Shown here piece by piece: positions 9,193 to 17,045 of a stretch of 64,000 bases of DNA. Location of the stretch: the NCBI GenBank assembly GCA_017745075.1, contig JAGIAD010000009.1:1-64000 (forward strand), in the 5' to 3' direction. The notes below the pieces were generated by a model that ran no database searches, was not told the origin of the DNA, and saw only the letters and a list, made by a program, of their open reading frames with translations. Each line of letters starts with the position of its first letter. Within the stretch, counting starts at the first letter, position 1. This stretch comes from Sphingobacteriaceae bacterium. Lineage in GTDB: Bacteria; Bacteroidota; Bacteroidia; Sphingobacteriales; Sphingobacteriaceae. The position numbers and the translations under genes are program-made.

Positions 9193-9660
9193 TGGTTGTC
9201 GGTTAATTGTTTAACTGTTTAAATTGGTTAATTGTTGCAAATCGCTCCAAATCTATTGTCATCCTGAGCGCAGCGAAGGATCTTTTCTTGGCAGGATTCA
9301 ACCATATAATACATTTAAGCTTGTATTTTCCTTAAATGGTTAATGTTTCCATTATCACCCTAAAGCATTTTATCATCCTGAGGGATAATTTATTGTACAA
9401 AAATCAATATGAGTGACATCCTCTCCGAGATCGTCATTTCGAGCGGAGTGCAACGCAGTCGAGAAATCTATAGAACAGATTTCTCCATTTCGCTACCGAT
9501 GAAAAATCGACACGCTCCAGTCGAAATGACGATTCTTCTATAGGATCTGTTAATGCTAGCGCAGCGAAGGATCTTTTTCGTGACAAGGTCAACTATATAA
9601 TACCATTTAAACTTACATGCCCGTTAAATGTCTTATATGGTATAAAAAGGCCAAGTACGG
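9193..9660. other. Gene-free, repeat-nested spacer
   Basis: No open frame of interest. AGCGCAGCGAAGGATCTTTT occurs at 9267-9286 and again at 9558-9577. Each copy is followed by a related AT-rich segment containing ATATAATAC and TTTAA (to about 9340 and 9632). The palindromic element at 9432-9531 sits between these two direct copies. Confidence 0.7.
9432..9531. repeat. Dispersed inverted-repeat element, CGTCATTTCGA family
   Basis: Ends in perfect 11-bp inverted repeats CGTCATTTCGA (9432-9442) and TCGAAATGACG (9521-9531), with a second complementary block (GAGAAATCT / AGATTTCTC) near the middle. Related elements occur at 13085-13207, 45597-45708, 50254-50285 and as a fragment at 44190-44203. 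Confidence 0.8.
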
Positions 9661-9665
9661 GCACA

Positions 9666-9696
9666 AAAAAAGACCATCTTTCGATGATCTTTTTCA
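9666..9696 (-). terminator. Terminator of the TPR gene
   Basis: On the minus strand AAAAGATCATC / GATGGTCTTTT pairs (with one G-T) around a GAAA tetraloop and is followed by T. Confidence 0.85.
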
Positions 9697-9718
9697 ATAA
9701 AATATAGTTAGTTAATGA

Positions 9719-10384
9719 TTATTTAACTTTTTCTTGAGCCCTTGCAATGTAAGCATCAATCAATTGTGCTTCAGCACTTTCAGGATATTGGGTTTTAACT
9801 TTGGTATAAGCATCAACTGCACCTTTAAAATCGTTTTGACTTTCGTTAACCAATCCGAGTTTTTTCAAGAACATCGGCGAGGTAAATTTACTCGCTTTAT
9901 CAGCTGCTTTTTTGTAATAAGAGGCAGCTTGTTTATAGTCTTTCAATTCGCTGTAAGCATCACCAAGCAAGCCTAAAGCCAATGGATCTGCAACCGGGCT
10001 GCCGGTGGCGCTATACTTGCTTAACGATTCGATAGCTTGTTTATATTCGCCTTTACGTAAATAAATGCCTCCTAAATAAAGGTTGGCCAGGTTTGCCGAT
10101 TTTGTGTTGTCGTATTCTTTAGCAATCTGCTCAAGGCCAGGGTAACCACCTTCGCCTTTTACTGCCCTGTTTGATAATGAATCAACACCAACAAATTGTT
10201 CTGCTTTGTACATTTTGCTGGCGGCTTCTTCAGCACGACCTTTTAAATACACGCCTTGATACCAAAGATATATTAAAACTAATAAAACTACAGCACCTGC
10301 TATAAACAGTAAGCTTTTATTATTCTCTTGTAAAAATGAACCTTTTTTAGTTGGTTGAATTGTCTGGTTATCTGTTGTAGACAT
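9719..10384 (-). CDS. Membrane-anchored tetratricopeptide protein (YfgM-like)
   Basis: 221 residues. A polar N-terminal tail of about 25 residues is followed by one transmembrane helix (about 26-46, SLLFIAGAVVLLVLIYLWYQ) and then TPR-like repeats with the spacing of a tetratricopeptide domain (for example ANLYLGGIYLRKGEYKQAIE and GLLGDAYSELKDYKQAASYY). The layout resembles YfgM, which binds the Sec translocon and periplasmic chaperones in enterobacteria; that function is inference here. A TAttTTTG box lies about 24 bases upstream of the start, and a clear terminator follows. Confidence 0.8.
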   Translation of the reverse strand: MSTTDNQTIQPTKKGSFLQENNKSLLFIAGAVVLLVLIYLWYQGVYLKGRAEEAASKMYKAEQFVGVDSLSNRAVKGEGGYPGLEQIAKEYDNTKSANLANLYLGGIYLRKGEYKQAIESLSKYSATGSPVADPLALGLLGDAYSELKDYKQAASYYKKAADKASKFTSPMFLKKLGLVNESQNDFKGAVDAYTKVKTQYPESAEAQLIDAYIARAQEKVK

Positions 10385-10507
10385 GTTTATTTAAAAAATT
10401 TAAGATTGCAAAAATACATTTTTCAATCAAAGTATCAATCTTTATTTTGAAGTATTTAATTAAACATTAGTTGTTTAGGGCATGAAAGATTAAAATGTAC
10501 ACCACAA

Positions 10508-10915
10508 TTAGCGCAACAGGTTAATCAGCGTATTAAACCAGGTTTGGTTGTCGCTAAAAATACCGGTATGGTTAATTACCAGGTATACGGTTTGGCTTTC
10601 TGAATGACTTATAGCCGACCTGATTCTGATCGGTTGCCAGAATAATCCGAAATTTTTTGCAGACGAGGGAGGGAAAACCTCGTCGAAACCCATATAAACT
10701 TCTTCTATATTGGATAATGGGAGTTCCAATTGTTCATCTCCTTCAATAAAAAGACCGTTTGACGCCAACAGGATATCACCTTCGTGATTATGAAGTGGTT
10801 TTAAGAACGAAAATAGACCAGCTAATTTTTTGATCCAGCTTACATTTTTTTCATTGGTAAGTTCATGTTCGTACGACCATAGAACATTTCCTTCTAACAT
10901 TTTTTGTGCTACCAT
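10508..10915 (-). CDS. Conserved hypothetical protein, possibly PH/GRAM-like fold
   Basis: 135 residues from the ATG at 10915. A longer version from a TTG at 10945 would start next to promoter-like sequence and adds residues with no structural sense. No catalytic motif is visible. The middle alternates short beta-strand-like segments (GDILLASNGLFIEG, LPLSNIEEVYMGFDE, VYLVINHTG) and ends in a helix, a pattern compatible with a PH/GRAM-like domain. There is no signal peptide or membrane helix. It lies between the TPR gene and the divergent recF gene. Function unknown. Confidence 0.65.
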   Translation of the reverse strand: MVAQKMLEGNVLWSYEHELTNEKNVSWIKKLAGLFSFLKPLHNHEGDILLASNGLFIEGDEQLELPLSNIEEVYMGFDEVFPPSSAKNFGLFWQPIRIRSAISHSESQTVYLVINHTGIFSDNQTWFNTLINLLR

Positions 10916-11005
10916 GTAAATTTTTTCCTTGCTATGAAAGTACAATTTTTTTAAATGTAATTAACGTTAATTTTAAACAATGGATGTGAAGAGGTTAAAA
11001 AACGG

Positions 11006-11013
11006 TAAATTTG
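11006..11013 (+). promoter_or_regulatory. TAnnTTTG -7 box of recF
   Basis: TAaaTTTG ends ten bases before the recF ATG at 11024. The -33 position is weak. Confidence 0.5.
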
Positions 11014-11023
11014 TGACATATTT

Positions 11024-12127
11024 ATGTGGTTAAAAAACATTACCCTTCTAAATTTCAAAAACTATAGCGATGCAGATCTCCATTTCTCGGAAACTGTAAA
11101 CGTTTTTACGGGTAATAATGGTTCGGGCAAAACCAATATGTTGGATGCCATCCATTATCTCTGTCTGTGTAAAAGTTATTTTAATCCCATCGATAGCCAG
11201 CAGATCAAAACCAATGAAGAGGTTTTTATGATCCAGGGCGATTTTGAACGAAATGAAAAAAACGAAAAAATCTCCTGTGGGGTAAAAAGAAATCAGAAAA
11301 AGCAGTTTAAACGCAATAAAAAAGAATACGATAAACTGGCCGACCATATCGGGCTTTTTCCGGTGGTAATGGTTTCACCTTATGATGTAAACCTGATTAT
11401 GGAGGGCAGTGAGGAGCGGAGAAAGTTTATTGATAATGTGATTTCGCAGACTGATGCACATTACCTCGATCAACTGATTACCTACAACCGTATCCTGTTG
11501 AATCGCAACGCTTTATTGAAACAGATTGCCATTACCCGAAAATACGATCCGGCGCTGCTAGAAATTTTGGATGAACAATTGGTTATTGCAGGCAATAAAA
11601 TTTTTGCCATCCGTAAAGCCTTTATGGATGAATTTATTCCCTTATTTAACCAATATTATACTTATCTTACTGAAAACAAGGAAATTGTTGAGCTGAATTA
11701 TCAATCGCAACTGAATGAGGCCACTTTTGAAGAGCTGCTGAAGAAATCAGTCGAAAAAGACCGGGTTTTGGAGCGGACCACTACAGGGATCCATAAAGAT
11801 GAACTTGCTTTTGTAATCAGTGGGATGCCTTTAAAGAAGTTTGGTTCACAGGGCCAGCAGAAATCATTTTTAATTGCCTTAAAAATTGCCCAGTATGCTT
11901 ACCTCGCCAGGAATAAGGGATTTAAACCCTTGCTGTTACTGGATGATATTTTTGATAAGTTGGACGATCAACGTGTTCAGAAACTGATGCAGATGGTATC
12001 GCATCATGATTTCGGGCAGATATTTATTACCGATACAGGAAAAGAAAGAATAAAATCAATTTTTGAAAAAATAGAAGTTGATGTAACTTTGTTTGAAGTT
12101 GATAACGGAACTATACAGCATGCGTAA
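11024..12127 (+). CDS. recF: DNA replication and repair protein RecF
   Basis: 367 residues, the expected size. An SMC-like ATPase that helps load RecA on gapped DNA at stalled forks. The Walker A loop is GNNGSGKT at 30-37 after the typical N-terminal LKNITLLNFKNY. The signature region is FGSQGQQKSFLIALK, and Walker B LLLDDIFDKLDDQR is near 305-318. The stop codon overlaps the start of the DUF721 gene by eight bases, so the two are translationally linked. This recF-DUF721 pairing is common in Bacteroidota. Confidence 0.96.
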   Translation: MWLKNITLLNFKNYSDADLHFSETVNVFTGNNGSGKTNMLDAIHYLCLCKSYFNPIDSQQIKTNEEVFMIQGDFERNEKNEKISCGVKRNQKKQFKRNKKEYDKLADHIGLFPVVMVSPYDVNLIMEGSEERRKFIDNVISQTDAHYLDQLITYNRILLNRNALLKQIAITRKYDPALLEILDEQLVIAGNKIFAIRKAFMDEFIPLFNQYYTYLTENKEIVELNYQSQLNEATFEELLKKSVEKDRVLERTTTGIHKDELAFVISGMPLKKFGSQGQQKSFLIALKIAQYAYLARNKGFKPLLLLDDIFDKLDDQRVQKLMQMVSHHDFGQIFITDTGKERIKSIFEKIEVDVTLFEVDNGTIQHA

Positions 12128-12410
12128 ACCTAACGACGTTACCGTAAAAGATGCGATCAGCAAAATGCTGGACGTGTACCGTTTGCGCCCTAAATTCGAC
12201 GAAACTTCGATCTTATCGATTTGGCCGGAGATTATGGGCACCGCGATTGCCAACCGGACCAAACAGATTTATATCCACGATAAGAAATTGTTTTTAAGGA
12301 TAGAATCATCGGTAATCAAAAACGAACTCATTATGGTTCGGCAGGGAATAATCCAGAAATTAAACGAACATGTTGGTAGCGAGGTGATTACCGAGATGGT
12401 GTTTTTATAA
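12120..12410 (+). CDS. DUF721 domain protein
   Basis: 96 residues from the ATG at 12120, which overlaps the recF stop by eight bases. An in-frame upstream ATG at 12093 lies inside recF and is less likely. The body contains the DUF721 pattern: a helical N-terminus (VKDAISKMLDVYRLRPKFDE), IWPEIMGTAIANRTKQIYI, and LFLRIESSVIKNELIMVRQG followed by a short strand. DUF721 proteins, related to actinobacterial DciA-like proteins, sit beside recF or dna genes; DciA interacts with the replicative helicase. A helicase-loading role is possible here but this short form is not shown to have it. A terminator follows immediately. Confidence 0.9.
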   Translation: MRKPNDVTVKDAISKMLDVYRLRPKFDETSILSIWPEIMGTAIANRTKQIYIHDKKLFLRIESSVIKNELIMVRQGIIQKLNEHVGSEVITEMVFL

Positions 12411-12415
12411 AGAAT

Positions 12416-12455
12416 AATAAAATGGCAAATTTTTAAACTTTTGCCATTTTATTCT
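12416..12455 (+). terminator. recF-DUF721 terminator
   Basis: A perfect 14-bp stem with arms at 12416-12429 and 12440-12453, built around TGGCAAA/TTTGCCA with AT-rich ends, and a ten-base loop. The ends allow use from either side. Confidence 0.85.
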
Positions 12456-12509
12456 AGTGGGGATGAAAATCCTGACTAAAGACCATAGAACTTTGGACTC
12501 AAGACTAGG

Positions 12510-12689
12510 CTAACCCCTTCCTCCGAAGACCTTTGCCAAAATCCAGATCAGTAATGCCAGTACTACAACCACTACAAGGATGCCTACCCAAACGCCGGCC
12601 TTAAATATACCTTCTACTAGTTCACAACTACTTAAAGTAGTGCATAAAAATGCGATCAGTGCTAAAGGGAATGCTTTTTTCATATTCAT
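12510..12689 (-). CDS. Small lipoprotein-like membrane protein, 59 residues
   Basis: An open frame of 60 codons from ATG at 12689 (a second ATG at 12683) to TAG at 12510. Residues 3-22 form a lipoprotein-type signal ending LSSC, so Cys22 would be the acylated residue. A short linker (ELVEGIFKAGVW) leads to one strong transmembrane helix (about 34-52) and a basic tail, KVFGGRG. Small proteins of this shape are common in Bacteroidota and are sometimes labelled phosphatidate cytidylyltransferase, which a 59-residue protein with none of that enzyme's motifs cannot be. Function unknown. Confidence 0.75.
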   Translation of the reverse strand: MNMKKAFPLALIAFLCTTLSSCELVEGIFKAGVWVGILVVVVVLALLIWILAKVFGGRG

Positions 12690-12771
12690 GTTAATTTGTA
12701 ATAACTAACATCATATATCCAGGAAAGTTTTGGTAAATGACTTATTTGCAAAAAGCCAGCCCGGTTGTGGT

Positions 12772-12791
12772 GTAAGATGTTGCCATCTTAC
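12772..12791. repeat. Hairpin repeat GTAAGATG / CATCTTAC
   Basis: A perfect 8-bp stem with tetraloop TTGC. A related 10-bp hairpin (CTGTCAGATG, loop GTAA) is at 37393-37416, with a half copy at 37503-37516. A decayed piece at about 12871-12883 (GTAACATCTGACT) suggests a larger element here too. Confidence 0.6.
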
Positions 12792-12910
12792 AGTAGCTGA
12801 ATCTATTATTCAAAAGGTAGCAACGCTTCTCTATTAAGTCATGTTACCAGTTAGATCCCCGAAGTAACATCTGACTTTACATTTTTAGGGCTACTGCCCA
12901 TTGTTTAATA

Positions 12911-12968
12911 AACCCGACAAAGCGGAATAGCCCGGAGCGTAGCGAGGACTATAAGCGGTGGCGGGACA
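12911..12968. repeat. Dispersed element ending in GCGGGAC
   Basis: Begins AACCCGACAAAGCGG and ends GGTGGCGGGAC, with an internal GC-rich inverted stretch (AGCCCGGAGCGTAGCGAGGACT). Resembles 33991-34079, 37258-37325 and 41861-41920. Confidence 0.6.
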
Positions 12969-13084
12969 GTAGATGCAATGAAACGCTGAACATTCATTTT
13001 CAAAAAAAATGCCTGCTCAAGAATAAACAGGCATTTTTTAAAAAGATTGCTCTATTTTGCTATGCTACATCCGATAAAAAAACT

Positions 13085-13207
13085 CGTCATCTCGACTGAA
13101 ACGCAGTGAAATGGAGAGATCTAAACCAGAAAATATTCTCAAGATAGATTTAGCTGCGCTGAGCACTCCATGGTTCTCGACTTCGCCGCACTTCCCTCGA
13201 AATGACG
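13085..13207. repeat. Dispersed inverted-repeat element, CGTCATTTCGA family
   Basis: The ends CGTCATCTCGA (13085-13095) and TCGAAATGACG (13197-13207) are inverted with one mismatch. The interior carries GAGAGATCTA and related blocks shared with the element at 9432-9531. Confidence 0.75.
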
Positions 13208-13271
13208 ACCTTTGATATTTAAGGATGGTCAATTTACATCTTCCATCAAACATTTTCCATTACCTCACAAA

Positions 13272-14045
13272 CTATTTCCCATTTACTTTCAGTAATTCAA
13301 CCTCAAAAATCAAAGTGCTATAAGGGGGAATGTCTGCTCCTGCGCCACGTTCGCCGTAAGCCAGGTTATAAGGGATAAAGAACTTATATTTAGAACCTGC
13401 AGGCATTAACTGAATACCTTCTGTCCAGCCTTTAATTACCTGGTTTAAAGGAAAAGAGATAGGCTCGCCTCTGTCGTAAGAACTGTCAAATTGTTTTCCG
13501 TTTATTAATGTCCCTTTGTAATGTACCAGCACCGAATCGGTAGCCTGTGGTTTAACGCCGGTTCCGGCAGTTAAAACTTCATATTGTAAGCCACTTGCAG
13601 TTGTTTGTACACCTGCGCGTTTTTTGTTTTGTTCCAGAAAATCCTGTCCTTCTTTCATAATTGGTGCGTATTTAATTTTATTTGCTTCGGCTTCAGCTTT
13701 ATATTTTGCCGATGATGCCTTAGATAATGCTTCGTTGATACATTGTTGTGCCTGTTGCTGGGTTAAAACTGTGTTACTGCCAGTAAAAGCATCCTTTAAG
13801 CCTTTTAATAATACATCGTAGTTTAAGGTAGATAAGCCGGTTGTTTTTAAACCTGCACCGATAGAGGTGCCGAAGGCATAACTGGTAGAATCTAGTGGCG
13901 AGTGTAAGCCCAAAGACTTCAACCCTGATGTTTTAGTAGTGGCGGTCGGTTTTTTTGCGACAGGTTTTTTTGCTGCTGTTTTGGTTTGTGCGTAAGAGGC
14001 AACAGCGATACCCGATAAACATACCGCTAAGAAAATTCTTTTCAT
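13272..14045 (-). CDS. Secreted FKBP-type peptidyl-prolyl isomerase
   Basis: 257 residues with a signal peptide (1-19, ending ASYAQ), a low-complexity Lys/Thr/Ala linker (about 20-42), an N-terminal dimerisation-type helical domain (SYAFGTSIGAGLK onward, as in FkpA/Mip) and a C-terminal FKBP domain (about 150-257). The FKBP core shows VLVHYKGTLINGKQFDSSYDR, VIKGWTEGIQLMPAGSKYKF, IPYNLAYGERG and a final LIFEVELLKV, so the usual drug/proline pocket residues (Tyr, Phe, Asp, Trp, Tyr) are present. Likely a periplasmic folding catalyst and chaperone. It is followed by repeats and preceded by ndk, with a bidirectional terminator between. Confidence 0.92.
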   Translation of the reverse strand: MKRIFLAVCLSGIAVASYAQTKTAAKKPVAKKPTATTKTSGLKSLGLHSPLDSTSYAFGTSIGAGLKTTGLSTLNYDVLLKGLKDAFTGSNTVLTQQQAQQCINEALSKASSAKYKAEAEANKIKYAPIMKEGQDFLEQNKKRAGVQTTASGLQYEVLTAGTGVKPQATDSVLVHYKGTLINGKQFDSSYDRGEPISFPLNQVIKGWTEGIQLMPAGSKYKFFIPYNLAYGERGAGADIPPYSTLIFEVELLKVNGK

Positions 14046-14103
14046 TATTTATTTTATAGTGTTGATTATTTTAAAGGCCGTAAGATACAAAATAGATAAA
14101 ACA

Positions 14104-14131
14104 ATAAAACCCCGAAAATCCGGGGTTTTAT
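14104..14131 (-). terminator. ndk terminator
   Basis: ATAAAACCCCG (14104-14114) and CGGGGTTTTAT (14121-14131) form a perfect 11-bp stem with a six-base loop. The T-rich arm serves the minus strand. Confidence 0.9.
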
Positions 14132-14153
14132 GTAAATGTTCTGTGCCTGAAAA

Positions 14154-14573
14154 TTAGAAACGTTCGTCTGCTTTGAAGAAAAAGTTACCTTCAATTTCTG
14201 CATTTTCATCAGAATCTGAACCGTGAATGGCGTTAGCGTCGATAGATTTTGCATATTTCTGACGGATTGTTCCTTCAGCAGCTTCAGCCGGGTTAGTAGC
14301 ACCAATTAATTTTCTGAAATCTTCAATTGCATTGTCTTTTTCTAAAATAGCCGCAACAATTGGTCCTGAAGACATAAAGCTTACTAAATCTTTGTAGAAC
14401 GGACGCTCAGCGTGTACTGCATAAAACTGACCGGCAGTTTCTTCAGTAAGTTTGGTATATTTTAATGCAATGATTTTAAAACCTGCATTGGTAATGTCGT
14501 TAATGATCGATCCGATATGGCCGTTTGCTACTGCATCTGGCTTAATCATGGTAAAAGTTCTGTTAGTGCTCAT
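14154..14573 (-). CDS. ndk: Nucleoside diphosphate kinase
   Basis: 139 residues, the normal length. Transfers the gamma phosphate between nucleoside triphosphates and diphosphates through a phosphohistidine. The N-terminal [10 protein letters not shown] motif and the active-site segment NAIHGSDS with His117 are intact. It has its own terminator and a TAttTTTG box about 24 bases upstream of the start. Confidence 0.97.
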   Translation of the reverse strand: MSTNRTFTMIKPDAVANGHIGSIINDITNAGFKIIALKYTKLTEETAGQFYAVHAERPFYKDLVSFMSSGPIVAAILEKDNAIEDFRKLIGATNPAEAAEGTIRQKYAKSIDANAIHGSDSDENAEIEGNFFFKADERF

Positions 14574-14789
14574 CGTGCTTTAATATCAAATTTTTTGCAA
14601 AAATACGTTTTAATTGATGAATAATCAATAAACAATGTTTTCGGTGTAAAAATCGATTTTAGTAATGGATAATTAGCTTTAAATGGCGAATTGAGCTTTT
14701 TTAGGTGATATAACCTGGTTAATCTCCACCTCTTTTAGAACGATGAGCCTACTAATCCTAAAATCTTTTAATCCTAATCTAAATTTACT

Positions 14790-14797
14790 TAGCTTTG
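14790..14797 (+). promoter_or_regulatory. -7 box of the nrnA-like gene
   Basis: TAgcTTTG, with a CTTTT tract about 20 bases upstream as a weak -33 element. The ATG at 14812 follows 14 bases later. Confidence 0.55.
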
Positions 14798-14811
14798 CAC
14801 CGCTATAAAAT

Positions 14812-15822
14812 ATGCTTACACTAACTGAATTAAAAACATTATTGGCTACACCACAACGGATTGTGATCACTACGCATCATAAACCCGATGGCGATGCAAT
14901 GGGTTCATCCCTTGGTTTATATGGATATTTAATTCAGAAAGGCCACCATGTAAGAGTAATTACTCCAACCGATTATCCAACTTTTCTACACTGGATGCCG
15001 AACAATGGGGATGTTATTATCTTTACCGAACAGCAGGAACAGGCAGCAAAACTGGTAGACGAAGCTTCGATTATATTCTGCCTGGATTTTAATACCTTAA
15101 GCCGTATTAACGAGTTGGGCGAACTGGTAAGGGCAGCAGCAGCAAAAAAAATTATGATCGATCATCACCTCGAACCTGAGGATTTTGATGATTACCGCCA
15201 TTGGGATATTAATGCCTGTGCAGCTGCACAATTGGTATACGATTTTATTGTGAACCAGCTGGAAGATGAAGCTGGCATTAACAAAGATGTAGCTGCATGT
15301 CTTTATACGGGTATCATGACCGATTCAGGATCTTTCCGTTTCGAATCTGCAACATCAGAAGTATACCGCATTGCTGCAAACCTGATCGATTTAGGTGCCG
15401 AGCATTGGAAAATCCATCAGTTGGTATATGATAATGCCAGCGAAAACCGTTTACGCTTTTTAGGTTATTGCCTGTCAAACAAGTTAGAGGTTTTAAGAGA
15501 ATATAACACCGCCATTATTTCGGTTACCAAAGAAGAGCTGGCCGAATACCATAGCGCAACGGGCGATACCGAGGGTGTGGTAAATTATGCCTTATCTATC
15601 AATGGAATTCGCTTGGCCGCTTTGATCATCGAGCGTACCGATAAAGTTAAACTATCGGTGAGGTCTACCGGCGATTTTCCTGCAAACGAAATCTGCAAGA
15701 AATATTTTAACGGCGGCGGACATAGAAATGCAGCTGGTGGTGCATCAGAAAAAGAATTAACTGCTGTAGTTAACGAATTTAAATCGATATTAGCCGAATA
15801 TAAAGAACAATTGATCGCCTAA
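14812..15822 (+). CDS. nrnA: DHH-family phosphoesterase, NrnA-like nanoRNase/pAp phosphatase
   Basis: 336 residues. The N-terminal DHH domain carries THHKPDGDAMGS (Asp26 and Asp28 as metal ligands), CLDFNTL and the DHH motif MIDHHLEP; the later GIMTDSGSFRF supplies another ligand. The C-terminal DHHA1 domain ends in GGGHRNAAGG, the substrate-binding glycine-rich motif. Proteins of this size and layout degrade short oligoribonucleotides and dephosphorylate 3'-phosphoadenosine 5'-phosphate. I see no Orn-type gene in the window. The FKBP lipoprotein gene follows 43 bases later on the same strand and may be co-transcribed. Confidence 0.92.
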   Translation: MLTLTELKTLLATPQRIVITTHHKPDGDAMGSSLGLYGYLIQKGHHVRVITPTDYPTFLHWMPNNGDVIIFTEQQEQAAKLVDEASIIFCLDFNTLSRINELGELVRAAAAKKIMIDHHLEPEDFDDYRHWDINACAAAQLVYDFIVNQLEDEAGINKDVAACLYTGIMTDSGSFRFESATSEVYRIAANLIDLGAEHWKIHQLVYDNASENRLRFLGYCLSNKLEVLREYNTAIISVTKEELAEYHSATGDTEGVVNYALSINGIRLAALIIERTDKVKLSVRSTGDFPANEICKKYFNGGGHRNAAGGASEKELTAVVNEFKSILAEYKEQLIA

Positions 15823-15865
15823 GGGCAAGAAACAAACAATAAAATTTAAAAAGTCAAATTAATAA

Positions 15866-16861
15866 ATGAAAAAGGGAATTATTATTCTAGCAGCGGCTAC
15901 TTTAGGTTTAGCGGCATGTAAACAAGAAAAAAAGGGAGCTGGTGGCTTATTGTATACCATTCATCACTCAGCGGGTAACGAAAAAATAAAGGAAGGTGAT
16001 ATCGTTAAAATGAATTTTATCCAGAAAAACGGTAAAGATTCTGTTTTATCAAGCACTTTCGATAGTGAAACCCCTGCAGTATTCCCTGTACAGAAAAAAA
16101 TGTATGCCGGCGATATGAACGACGTATTAACCTTGTTCGGTGAAGGCGATAGCGCTACATTTAAAATCGATTTGGATACTATGGCTTTCCATAGCAAACA
16201 ACCAAAACCAGAGCAGTTTAAAAACGATAAATACCTTACTTTTACCATAAAAGTTGAAAAAGTATTCAAGAAAAAAGCTGGCGAAGCTGATTCGACTTTT
16301 AACAAAAGGGCACAGGAGTTTTTCCAGGCTGATTATAAAGCTTCTTCAGAAAAAAAGAAAGCTGCAGAACCTGCTAAACTGAAAGCTTATTTGGAAGATA
16401 CCAAACTGGCAACCAAAACTACTGCAAGTGGTTTACACTACATTATCGAAAAACCAGGTAGTGCAGAAAAACCTGCTTTAGGCGATACTGTACTGATTGA
16501 TTATACCGGTAGGGTTACCAAAAAAGGTAAAGATGGTAAATATAAAATCTTCGACACAAGCGACGAAAAACTGGCTAAAGCAGAAAACGAATTTAAACCA
16601 GGTAAACCTTACGGCCCTCAAAAAATGCCGGTTGGTGGTACAATCCCAGGTTTTACCGAAGCTTTACAGTTAATTGGTAAAGGTGGTAAAATCAAAGTGA
16701 TTATCCCTTCTAACTTAGGTTACGGTGAGCAAGGTGCACCACAGGTTGGTATTATGCCTTTCAGCCCAATTGCTTTCGACCTTGAAATTAAAGATATTAT
16801 CAAAGGAAAACCGGCTCCGGCAACTCCAGCCCCTGCAGCTGTTGCCCCGGTTAAGAAATAA
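15866..16861 (+). CDS. FKBP-type isomerase lipoprotein with two FKBP-like domains
   Basis: 331 residues. The signal peptide ends in a lipobox, GLAAC, so Cys18 would be acylated. Two FKBP-like units can be traced: an N-terminal degenerate one (about 30-130: KIKEGDIVKMNFIQ, LFGEGDSATFKI, LTFTIKVEKV) and a C-terminal canonical one (about 185-312: GDTVLIDYTGRV, IPGFTEALQLIGKGGKIKV, IPSNLGYGEQG). A Pro/Ala tail closes the protein. Likely an envelope-tethered folding catalyst. It lies 43 bases after the nrnA-like gene and has its own terminator; a paralogue follows. Confidence 0.9.
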   Translation: MKKGIIILAAATLGLAACKQEKKGAGGLLYTIHHSAGNEKIKEGDIVKMNFIQKNGKDSVLSSTFDSETPAVFPVQKKMYAGDMNDVLTLFGEGDSATFKIDLDTMAFHSKQPKPEQFKNDKYLTFTIKVEKVFKKKAGEADSTFNKRAQEFFQADYKASSEKKKAAEPAKLKAYLEDTKLATKTTASGLHYIIEKPGSAEKPALGDTVLIDYTGRVTKKGKDGKYKIFDTSDEKLAKAENEFKPGKPYGPQKMPVGGTIPGFTEALQLIGKGGKIKVIIPSNLGYGEQGAPQVGIMPFSPIAFDLEIKDIIKGKPAPATPAPAAVAPVKK

Positions 16862-16880
16862 TTTTTGGAAATATTATTTT

Positions 16881-16917
16881 AAATCCTGCTTATTCAGTTA
16901 AGCAGGATTTTTTTTTG
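16881..16917 (+). terminator. Terminator after the first FKBP lipoprotein
   Basis: AAATCCTGCTTA and TAAGCAGGATTT pair perfectly around a six-base loop and are followed by T. It separates the two paralogues into different transcripts. Confidence 0.9.
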
Positions 16918-16970
16918 ACACATTACCGGGAAATAAAACTTACAAAAATTCGTAAAAACTTATTATAACC

Positions 16971-16978
16971 TATCTTTG
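16971..16978 (+). promoter_or_regulatory. -7 box of the second FKBP lipoprotein
   Basis: TAtcTTTG between the upstream terminator and the ATG at 17046, giving a leader of roughly 65 bases. Confidence 0.5.
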
Positions 16979-17045
16979 TATTGAGCTAATAAAATGGCCC
17001 GACATCCAAAATGGATTAAAAGGCTGATTTTTAATTAAATATTAA

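Larger units (their letters stand above)
12690..13271. other. Gene-free repeat-rich spacer
   Basis: Holds three different dispersed repeats and no supported gene: a GTAAGATG-ttgc-CATCTTAC hairpin (12772-12791), an agcgg/gcgggac element (12911-12968) and a CGTCAT-family inverted repeat (13085-13207). Confidence 0.7.

Noticed and set aside
12510..12689. Annotation of the 59-residue gene as phosphatidate cytidylyltransferase
   Set aside because: Far too short and without the enzyme's motifs; only a lipoprotein-like signal and one helix are visible.
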